Source: Liolophura sinensis | Lineage: Eukaryota; Mollusca; Polyplacophora; Chitonida; Chitonidae | Direction: 5' to 3' | Length of the DNA stretch: 64,000 bases | NCBI RefSeq assembly: GCF_032854445.1 | Contig: NC_088302.1 | Coordinates: forward strand, 43,252,645 to 43,316,644 | Shown: piece by piece, positions 12,501 through 24,500 of the stretch | Layout: each line of letters opens with the position of its first letter | Numbering within the stretch: position 1 is the stretch's first letter | Made by a program: the position numbers and the translations under genes | The notes under the pieces: generated by a model | Seen by the model: the letters and a program-made list of their open reading frames with translations, nothing else | What the model was told of the DNA's origin: nothing | Databases searched by the model: none

Positions 12501-15500
12501 GGACCCACCCACCTGTAGTGTACTTTGAGCCTCCTTTAGTTTATTCATCATCACTACACCTGGACCCCACCCACCTGTAGTGTACTTTGAGCCTCCTTCA
12601 GTTTACTCATCAACACGGTTCTTCTGTTTTCACTTTCCTCCAGTTTGTCCTTCAGCCCCTTGATGATTAGGTCAGCTCCGGTCAGGTTGGGTCGTCTGTA
12701 CCCAGTGTCCTGAGGGAGGGGGGAGAAGGGCGGAGACTCTAGCTCACAGGAATCACTGAGACGGGACAGTGACCTGGATCTCATCAGTCGGCTTCTAGGC
12801 GGGGATCCGAAACCATCATCTGTGAGAGAAGACAGCCCATAGCCACCTGACCGGGTCCTTAAACTTGAACTGCAAGAAAGTTTAACTGCCTTAACTGCAC
12901 CACACATGCATGTATATAGAAAACCTTCATTACCTTCTATGTTTTATATGACATTTAATTGCCTCTAAAAATGTATTTTTCCATAAGAATTTTTGAAAGC
13001 AAATACAGTATTTGCAAGTGGCTATCAAAATTTAACCACCTGTAGTAAACTAACTTACCTAAACCCACTGTCTGAGTCTGGGAAGGTCAGTCTGAGGTCA
13101 TGGTTTGCCTTTAAAGGAGACCTGCCCCCGGCACTGCCCCGAGAGGGGGGACGACTCCCATATATGGGGTTGTACATGGTACCTGTTATTCCCTCTAGGT
13201 CAGGCTCATCTGGAGGTCCCTGTATGCACAGACAGACAGATGGACACATTAATGTCTTTATAGCTAGAATCAGTATATGACACCACCAGTTGATTATTGG
13301 GTTTAAATACAGATGAGTTTTGATTCATGTATTTATTTAATCACTGTATGTCATGCGTATGTCATTTATGTGATGGTGGTTAGCTTTATGGGTGAAGAAA
13401 ACCGAAATGTTCAGGGTAAACAATTACACTTTGGCAGGTTACTAACAAACTTTCCCAAATGTGACGTATAGATAGGATGAGTTTTTAGTCAATCCATCAA
13501 GCGGAAAAAACAGTTACTTTAATACATATACACCTCCTGCCATTAGACACAACCAGCTGCATGGTACACCTCCTGCCATAAGACACAACCAGGTACATGG
13601 CACACCTCCTGCCATAAGACTCAACCGGCTACATGGCACACCTCCTGCCATAAGACACAACCAGGTACATGACACATCTTCTGACATAAGGCACAACCAG
13701 GTACATGACACACCTCCTGCCATAAGACACAACCAGGTACATGACACATCTTCTGACATAAGGCACAACCAGGTACATGACACATCTTCTGCCATAAAAC
13801 ACAACCAGGTACATGGCACACCTCCTGCCATAAGACACAACCAGCCACATGGCACACCTCCTGCCATAAGACACAACCAGGTACATGACACATCTTCTGA
13901 CATAAGGCACAACCAGGTACATGACACATCTTCTGCCTTAAGACACAACCATGTACATGGCACACCTCCTGCCTTAAGACACAACCAGGTACATGACACA
14001 CCTTCTGACATAAGGCACAACCAGGTACATGACACACCTTCTGACATAAGACACAACCAGCTACATGGCGCACCTCCTGCCATAAGACACAACCAGGTAC
14101 ATGGCACACCTCCTGCCATAAGACACAACCAGGTACATGACATATCTTCTGACATAAGGCATAGCCAGATACATGACACACCTTGTGACATAAGGCACAA
14201 TCAGGTACATGGCACACCTCCTGCCATAAAACACAACCAGCTACACGGCACACCTCCTGCCATAAGACACAACCAGGTACATGGCACACCTCCTGCCATA
14301 AGACACAACCAGCTACATGATATATCTTCTGACATAAGGCACAACCAGGTACACGGCACACCTCCTGCCTTAAGACACAACCAGCTACATGACACACCTT
14401 CTGAAATAAGACACAATCAGGTACATGGCACACCTCCTGCTATAAGTCACAATCAGGTACATGATGTATCTTCTGACACAAGGCACAGCCAGATACAGGA
14501 CACATCTTCTGACATAAGACACAACCAGGTACATGACATACCTTCTGACATAAGACACAACCCGTTACATGGCACACCTCCTGCCATAAGACACAACCTG
14601 GTACATGACATATCTTCTGACATAAGGCACACGGCACACCTCCTGCCTTAAGACACAACCAGGTAAATGGCGCACCTTCTGCCATAAGACACAACCAGCT
14701 ACATGACACACCTTTTTCCAAAAGGCACAGGTTCCCATAGTTGGATTTGAACTCAGCATCTTTGTGGTCCATCTCTAGTGGTCTCAAGAGAGACATGTAG
14801 CCTAAATCACTCAGTTACAACTAGTATACAGAAACGAATATTCATGCACTTGTTCTACAATGCATGAAAAAATATCAGGAAAGCCAAATGTATACCCATC
14901 TATGAAAACCAATCTCTGTCATCTCTGGAATCACAGTATTCTCTGACAAGCATCACGTTAATAACTGTAATGGACTGTTGCAAGCATACACAGCCTTTAA
15001 TGGGATTCTAATCAATACTATTGCATGACTTGGGCTATGACTTCCTGTAAGCACAGAGGAGTGATCAGCACATTAAACCAATCAATCATCAGACAATAAG
15101 CTGGACAGGTGAGAATCACACCTGTACCTCGCCACTGACATGCCCTTGGTAGAGGTTTCTGATTTCAGAAAGATGAAACTATACCTGGGTTATATGCGGG
15201 GGTTTACTCACAGAGCCTACCTGTCTCAAGGAAATAAACAGGGGAACAAAGTAGATACAGGTGATGTGCCTTGGGTATTTACAGCTTATCATTTGGGGGT
15301 TAGAAATAAATTGGAAACTCATGAACAATGATATTAACTGATATAAGCTCTAGTTATATCAGTTAGCCTGAAACCATGAGAACTACATGTAGCCTTCTAA
15401 ATGGTGATCTGAAATGTCATTTTTTCCATAAACTTTTGTCAACAGGCTCCCCTTGTTTAATTGTACTCTTTAATTGTGGAAAGCATTAGTTTCCTTTGTG

Positions 15501-18500
15501 AAAGTAGTCACAAAGTCATTAAATTATATATAAATCTTTACAATAGTCCAATGAAATGTATTTGGGAAGATGTTGTTCAGGTTTCAAAAAATGTAGTGTT
15601 TTTTGTTAACGAGCAGACGAATGAAATATGGAGGCCACTTTCATGTGACATTATTCCAAAAGTCACAGAGTTGTGAGCAAATTATTATGGGCTCTCCTAA
15701 TTAGTTTATTTCTGGCAGAACATAGGCTAAAAATTGATACACATATAAAATAACACAAAAATGTAACACAATCATCACTGTGTATTTACTCTGATAACAT
15801 TTAATTTCAGATGAAATACCTTTGTGGGGCCTCCGTGGCTTAGTCGGTTAGCGCACTAGCGCAGCGTAATTACCCAGTAGTCTCTCATCAATGCAGTCGC
15901 TGTGAGTTCAAGTCCAGCTCATGATGGATTCCTCTCTGGCCGTACGTGGGAAGGTCTTTCAGTAACCTGCGGATGGTCATGGGTTTCCCCCGGGCTCTGC
16001 CCGGTTTCCTCCCACCATAATGCTGGCCGCCGTCGTATAAATGAAATATTCTTGAGTACTGCGTAAAACGCCAATCAAATAAATAAATAAGTAAAATACC
16101 TTTGCAATCACATTCAAGGCAAATGTTGCAAAGAAGATTTATTTATTTGATTTATTTGATTGGTGTTTTATGATGTACTCATGAATGTTTCACCTATACA
16201 ACGGGATTTAAGTTTTGTAGGATAATGAGCATGATCGAGCATTTTAATGATTCCATTTAGCAGTCTAGAATTCCTGGACTATGCATATTTTTGGAATTAT
16301 TTTGCAGTCTGTGTCTGTCAGAACTATTCCGTGTTCATAGTACTGTGTAGCTATGCTTGTTCCATTGAAAGCAAATTCAAATATTTCAAGTCTTTTTTAT
16401 AATTTATTTTAATTGTTTAAATGTTGGGTGTATATATTAGGTTTCCTCATTAAAGTAGTTCAATAATACAAGCTATTTTGGGTAATGCTTTGTCCTACCC
16501 ACAATTAGTAGAAGGGTTGAGGTAGAAAGTCACCACTTGCCACCATTCACATAATCTTACCATGTGTGCTTGTCCCAAATTCAAAACCTAATGGTAACTC
16601 ATAGTATATAGAACTAAATATACATGTATGTAACACTGAAGGTAACAGTTCTTAATTATTTATGCAATGGCTTTATTTATCATGGGTAGGTTATGGCTGA
16701 GGTACATTTTTAGCTGCATATAACAAAGACATTTACTCTAGTCCTGTACATACCGGTATTTAGGGCGTACCTGTACATATGTAATAGACACACGTGTACG
16801 CCTGCAGATGAAATCCCCATGAATAATAGTTAGTTCCAGAACCTGCTGATATTGGAGAAGACTCAAGTACATGTAGACACAGTCTGTGCTTACACGTCTC
16901 TGCATGTTTTGTTTTTTATCTGCCTCATTGTCTAATCATCATGGGTTTATTTCATTATTGGTTTTACAGAGTATAGTGTCATTTGTGGACAAACATGACA
17001 TTTTTGTTCTGGTAAACACAGACATTTTAACAATCACCACTTCTTAGTCATGTGATAGTCTTATTGTGTGTGTTAATAATTAGCTGTTCAATAACATAGG
17101 ATATGTCATACCTGGACAATTTACACCTGGGACTGTAAGGGGTGCATTGTTATGGCTGGCAGGTTAAAGGTCCAGTGGGCTGTTGCACAAAAGCAGGTCA
17201 AAAACAAGCAGGACTTATGGTCAAAATCTTGAAGTCTGATTAAACATTTCTTTTTGGATCTAGGGAATTGATTTTGGAAACAGTAAGCAGTTATGTGTAG
17301 ACAAATCTGTCTGCATCACCATAGTCGAAACTTATGTTTCCAATATATACGTTTCATACTAAAGTCTTAAAAATAGGCTTAATTTAAAACTGACTCTGTA
17401 GAATCTGGCTCCAACATTGGTTTGCCAGCTGTTGGTAATAAAGTGGACGAAAGTTACATGTGTGAAAATGTTAATGAGAATTTATGAATTGTTTTGTGTG
17501 AATTGGGTGATGCATGTACTTAAATTGTCTGTGTTTAAGTTTAATATGATGCTTTACTTGAGACACTTTGGAATCTTTCACCCATTAATGTATAACAAGA
17601 ACAATACCTTTGCAATCACATTCAAGGCAAATGTTGCAAAGAAGATTTATTTATTTGATTTATTTGATTGGTGTTTTATGATGTACTCATGAATGTTTCA
17701 CCTATACAACGGTGCCAGCATTATGGTGGGAGGAAACCAAGTAGAGCCCATGGGAACCCCATGACCATCCGCAGGTTGCTGCCAGACCTTCCCAAGTACG
17801 GGCCAGATAGGAAGTCAGCATGAGCTGGGTGTGAACTCACACTGACCGCATTGGTGTGAGACTCCTGGGTCATTACGCCGTGCTAGCGCGCTAACCAACT
17901 GAGCCACAGAGGCCCATCTCACAAAGAAGAGTCAACTTAAATAGGAGGGTGCGATTTATTGGAACAAATTACAAAAGCAGTATAAAACAGAATAAATCAT
18001 TCAAAAATTCATTCATACACAGGTGGCTTACTAAGCAAATTAATTTTCTAATTGCTTTATACTTGGCGTAAATATCATATACATGTACAAGAACAACATT
18101 GAAGTGCACATTCTTTTTAGATTATAATTAACAGTCTTCTAATTATTTATTTATGTGTTTATATAATGGTGTTCTACTCCGTACTCAAGAATATTTCACT
18201 GATGTGACAGCAACCAGCATTATGGTGGAAGGAAACCGAGCAGAACCAGTGGGAAGTCAATCTTCTAGAATAACATTCAAAAAGAGTTTTCTGCTGCAAG
18301 AAATCTGATATTTGTTTGGATAATATCAGATTCTAGCTGTTGTTACTGATTTCACTTTAACGTGTCAGATAAACCCAGAACTTATTGAAATTGTTGAAAG
18401 AAAGCTTGAGTGTTATTAAGTGAGTGATAGAACACAGCTAGCTACACAGCTATCCTTTCACATCCCTCCACTCTAGGGACCCTAGTACACAGGGGACTGT

Positions 18501-21500
18501 CTTCACAACACACCTGACAAACAGGTACATATTAGCCCCCCCCCCCCCTCCCAGACTCTAGTCACCCTAACTGTTGGCTCAATATTTGAACAGTAGAGAA
18601 CAGAGGGTATGATAATGGCTCAGGGGAGACCTATCCACACCACTAAATGAACCAGAGGGTGATAAAAGTTGAGGGACACAATCTGTACACCTGTACAGGT
18701 AAGATGTTTATCATTCACATACTGGTACTGTAATACAAATATGGTTGATAACAAACATGTAACAAAAAAATAAAATGAAACAGAAGAAGAAACTTTAAAC
18801 GGAAACTAAATCGAAGCAGATTTCTTTTTATTATTACCTCACACTAATATCAGATTCTCAAATTATGTTAAATATTGCTGAACATATTTTGTTGTACAGG
18901 TACTACACAGTAATCTGTCTAATCTCTTCTCATTTTAACATCATAATGAAAGATACATAATGCTATTATTAAAGTGACAATTCATGCAATTTGTAGGGAA
19001 AAAAAACAGGATTGGGATTTTTGAATGTGTTAATGCTTCAAATTGCAAATGAATTAAACAGTTAACCCTTGTTTTTTTTTATCATTTCATGGCTCTTGTC
19101 AATGTATTTTTTTACATCAGAATGATGTCACTAAATGGAGTTTTATGACATCATTTAATATAACGCCATAGGCAATGAGGCCTGACTTCCTTTATGAAAA
19201 CCTTTCAGCCATTAACAAACAGTGTTTACATAAAGTTTGGACACTTTCCTGAGAGTGGTGCCACAAAGCATTCCCCCGCCAACGGCCACCATGTTTACAG
19301 AATTGTGTGGACAAGAGGCTTGAACAACTTATTGTCCCTGTCAGTGCTGCCATTGTATAACTGACCAAGGACACAAAAGACCACACGAAAACAACCATCG
19401 ATGCTTGGCTGACCACTCTCAAAGATATACACTTACGTCTGCGGGACTAAACAACTGAAAATGAGGGGAATATTTAAACAGCTACACAAATATCTATTTG
19501 TGTGAGTTGTGTAAAAGGTATGTGTGTGCTCATGTAATACAGTCAACAAACGTGGACAATCAACTGTGGTGTACAGATGACCATACGGTCAGACCTGCCT
19601 TAGTGGACAATGGAAACATTCTGAACGGCTAACATTACTGTCAGGAGCAGAATATTTAAAGAAAGGTATTTAACCAATTAGAACCAATCTGTGTGGCCTG
19701 AAAAGTAAACTATGCTCCATAACAGGGGATTAAGTCTCAAGTGCAAGTGCAGAAATGAAATGCATGAATACAGTAATAAGTTGAGAACAGTTGAATACGG
19801 ATGAAATATCTATTTACTTTGTTGGTGTTTAACATCACACTCAAGGCTTGTTCACTTCTATGTTCATTAATGGGTGAAAGATTCCAAAGTGTCTCAAGTA
19901 AAGCATCATATTAAACTTAAACACAGACAATTTAAGTACATGCATCACCCAATTCACACAAAACAATTCATAAATTCTCATTAACATTTTCACACATGTA
20001 ACTTTCGTCCACTTTATTACCAACAGCTGGCAAACCAATGTTGGAGCCAGATTCTACAGAGTCAGTTTTAAATTAAGCCTATTTTTAAGACTTTAGTGTG
20101 AAACGTATATATTGGAAACATAAGTTTCGACTATGGTGATGCAGACAGATTTGTCTACACATAACTGCTTACTGTTTCCAAAATCAATCCCCTAGATCCA
20201 AAAAGAAATGTTTAATCAGACTTCAAGATTTTGACCATAAGTCCTGCTTGTTTTTGACCTGCTTTTATGCAACAGCCCACTGGACCTTTAACCTGCCAGC
20301 CATAACAATGCACACCTTACAGTCCCAGGTGTAAATTGTCCAGGTATGACATATCCTATGTTATTGAACAGCTAATTATTAACACACACAATAAGACTAT
20401 CACATGACTAAGAAGTGGTGATTGTTAAAATGTCTGTGTTTACCAGAACAAAAATGTCATGTTTGTCCACAAATGACACTATACTCTGTAAAACCAATAA
20501 TGAAATAAACCCATGATGATTAGACAATGAGGCAGATAAAAAACAAAACATGCAGAGACGTGTAAGCACAGACTGTGTCTACATGTACTTGAGTCTTCTC
20601 CAATATCAGCAGGTTCTGGAACTAACTATTATTCATGGGGATTTCATCTACAGGCGTGTCTATTACATATGTACAGGTACGCCCTAAATACCGGTATGTA
20701 TAGGACTAGAGTAAATGTCTTTGTTATATGCAGCTAAAAATGTACCTCAGCCATAACCTACCCATGATAAATAAAGCCATTGCATAAATAATTAAAAACT
20801 GTTACCTTCAGTGTTACATACATGTATATTTAGTTCTATATACCATGAGTTACCATTAGGTTTTGAATTTGGGACAAGCACACATGGTAAGATTACGTGA
20901 ATGGTGGCAAGTGGTGACTTTCTACCTCAACCCTTCTACTAATTTATGGGTAGGACAAAGCATTACCCAAAATAGCTTGTATTATTGAACTACTTTAATG
21001 AGGAAACCTAATATATACACCCAACATTTAAACAATTAAAATAAATTATAAAAAAGACTTGAAATATTTGAATTTGCTTTCAATGGAACAAGCATAGCTA
21101 CACAGTACTATGAACACGGAATAGTTCTGACAGACACAGACTGCAAAATAACTCCAAAAATATGCACAGTCCAGGAATTCTAGACTGCTAAATGGAATCA
21201 TTAAAATGCACGATCATGCTAATTATCCCACAAAACTTAAATCCCATGATCCATTAAAACAGTTTATCTGACTGTAGTTGTAGGGAAGAATAAGTTCTTC
21301 TGTAAACAAGCTCTTATGTGTCTCTTTAAAAATATGAATATAAACAACCATCAGAAAATAGAAACTAATTCTAAAGCTTTCTAGAAAATGTGTATATACA
21401 GAACATCTACCTGATATTGTTATGCGAGTCTGCATGTCAAAGTAGCCTGTAAACTGACCTGTGTTACCTGTATAAGACCTGAGGTAAAGGAGAGCAATGG

Positions 21501-24500
21501 TGGGCCATGGGGCGTGTGGTAGGTCGCTCCCTCCTTAGTGGATCTGGGTGGCAGGTCCCCGGCTACAGTAAATCTATCACCACTACTGTTTACACACAGC
21601 CCATTAATGTGACCAGTTTGTCAGCCATAAATATCATTAGCGTCCATGTGTGTGGGTCGGGGTTTGTTCCCCAATACAAACCTCCACAGGTTAGGTGGGG
21701 TATAATGCCTGGCCAAACAAGCACGGACGAAACAAGTCAAATAAGGATGCGCAGCTTTGACAAATTCAAGCATGTGTACAATATTGAGTAGTGCTGTCTA
21801 AAGGCAATTATTTTAAAACGGATCCATTCAAATCAAACCTGCCGAATTGAAAATTCTGGCCAAATGGCGTGTCCAGAGGCATGAACTGTTAACTGTTAAA
21901 TGTGAACAGTTGTGGATGGAGTTGATCAGTGATGAAGAAGACATTGTACCAGTAACTATAATAGAGGTAAGCTCAGAGGGACAAGATACAGTGAGTGATG
22001 GGTGAGAAATGTTGTATTGAGATGCATAAAACTGAACTGTAAGAGCTTGGTCATAAAGAGTTTAAGTGGTGAAAATGAGAAAGCACTGTGAAACTTCAAA
22101 GTGACAGTCAGCTGAGGGTATTGGGAAGGAGAGCATCCAGAAGGAAATATGTGTTGGAAAAACTGTACATGAAGAGACTAAAGACAATGGCAAGTGGATG
22201 TTGGAAGAAAGCACGATCCAAGGAAAGAAAAATTTGGGCCAAAGAGAAAAAGGAATCTGATAGAAAACAGAACATGAAAGGAAGGGAAAAGGTTGTTTAC
22301 ACAGAGCTCTTTTTATTACTGACAGGAAAAAAGAACTGAAGTTACATGTACTGGCAGTCAAATGGAGTATGCCGCCAACAGGATGGGAAAAAAACATAAA
22401 AAAGAAAGCTGGTTCTAAAGTCAGTAAAGGTGTAGGTTAGCCTTATGTGGATTGCAAAATTCAGAAGTGTATTCAGGTATACATAGTGAGATGGAGATCG
22501 CCCCTATAAAAGTGGATGGGGAGAAAAAAAGTATCAAAGATATAATAAGATCAGTTCTAAAATGGATGGACAACAAAGGAAAGGAAGTGGGATATTGATT
22601 ATACTTACCAATAAGAGGATGAGAAAGGAGAGGACTAAATTACACAACTTCAGATGCAGATTGCCCGTTAGCAAATGCAAACAAATCAGAACTTACCAGT
22701 AGGTTAACAAGACAAAGATTGTCTCATAAGAATAGGGCTTAGACATGACGGGATGCAGTATGGTGAAGATTACATGAATATTACCATTGTGGAGAGAGTC
22801 TGAAAGCAGGCATGCATAGCTCAACTGCTCTAATATTAGACAATAATAGCCATAAATCTAAACATAAACCCTGAACAGAAAGCTTGGGGGCACAGAAGTT
22901 AACACAAAGGGTATTTATAGCTTATTATCAGTTATTCACCTAAATTATTATGATCCCTGGCAGCTTAATTAAATTTCAAAACCAATTACCAGTACTTATG
23001 AAGCCAAGGAATGAATATAAATTTATTAAAACATGAAGAGGAAAATCTGATTGAACAAGTGAAAAATTCTCTTTGAAATATACCAAATGGTATAAACTAA
23101 ATTACATCTAACACATGTTCTTATATAATAATATGATTAGACCTAAATTGTAGTTGTCTTTTCTGTTATGTTTCTGATCACTCTGCAGAGGAAAATGTGT
23201 CTATCGGTACATGTCATATAACCCTATTACATGAGCTACATGTATGCACCACTATGTAATACACATGGATATAACGTGTTACATTTCTTTCATTTCCAGA
23301 GTCCTTGACGCAATACAACACATGCCATATAAGTCATGTGAATATTTGTGTACAATGTGTCACATTTCTCACACCAGTGTTCTTGAGACAACACAACACG
23401 TGCCATACAAGTCATGTGAATACTTGTGTACAATGTGTCACATTTCTCACACGAGTTCTTGAGACAATACAACACATGCCATATAAGTCATGTGAATATT
23501 TGTGTACAATGTGTCACATTTCTCACATCAGTGTTCTTGAGACAACACAACATACACCGTATAAGTCATGTGAATACTTGTGTACAATGTGTCACATTTC
23601 TTACATCACACTCCTTGAGACAACACAGCACATGCTGTACGAGTTATGTGAATACTTGTTTACAATGTGTCACATTTCTCACACCAGTGTTCTTGAGACA
23701 ATACAACACATGCCATATAAGTCATGTGAATACTTGTGCACAATGTGTCACATTTCTCACACAAGAGTTCGTGAGACAATACAACACATGCCATACAAGT
23801 CATGTGAATACTTGTGTACAATGTGTCACATTTCTCACACAAGAGTTCTTGAGACAATACAACACATGCCATATAAGTCATGTGAATACTTGTGCACAAT
23901 GTGTCACATTTCTCACACAAGAGTTCGTGAGACAATACAACACATGCCATATAAGTCATGTGAATATTTGTGTACAATGTGTCACATTTCTTACATCACA
24001 CTCCTTGAGACAACATAGCACATGCTGTACGAGTCATGTGAATACTTGTTTACAATGTGTCACATTTCTTACACCAGAGTTCTTGAGACAACACAACACA
24101 TGCCATATAAGTCATGTGAATATTTGTGTACAATGTGTCACATTTCTCGCACAAGAGTTCGTGAGACAATATAACACATGCCATATAAGTCATGTGAATA
24201 CTTGTGCACAATGTGTCACATTTCTTAAACCCCACCTCTTGAGACAATACGACATATGCCATACAAGTCAAGCAAATACTTGAGTAAAATATGTCACACT
24301 TGTACAAAATGTATTACATAACATTACTATAAAAGTTATTCACATAGATACAATGTGTCACATACATACATATATATATATGGACACAGCATCCCATTTC
24401 ATATTTCATCTACTATTTAGCATTTTTTAGGTGACATGTTTTGCTTGATTTTCCTTAAAGGGCCACTTAAAGAGTTTTTTGTTTCATTAATTTCTTATCA

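Noticed and set aside
13514-14796. Cys/Trp-rich minus-strand frames resembling a repeat protein
   Set aside because: The 36-bp array is simply open in several minus frames; no signal peptide or exon structure, and point variation is not codon-biased.
22088-22339. Lys/Arg-rich 83-codon frame, possibly a transposase piece
   Set aside because: No catalytic residues or terminal repeats visible; A/G-rich composition explains it.
23305-24283. Cys/His-rich plus frames looking like tandem zinc fingers
   Set aside because: CxxC-like spacing comes from the 78-bp minisatellite; two frames are open at once and the element is intronic.
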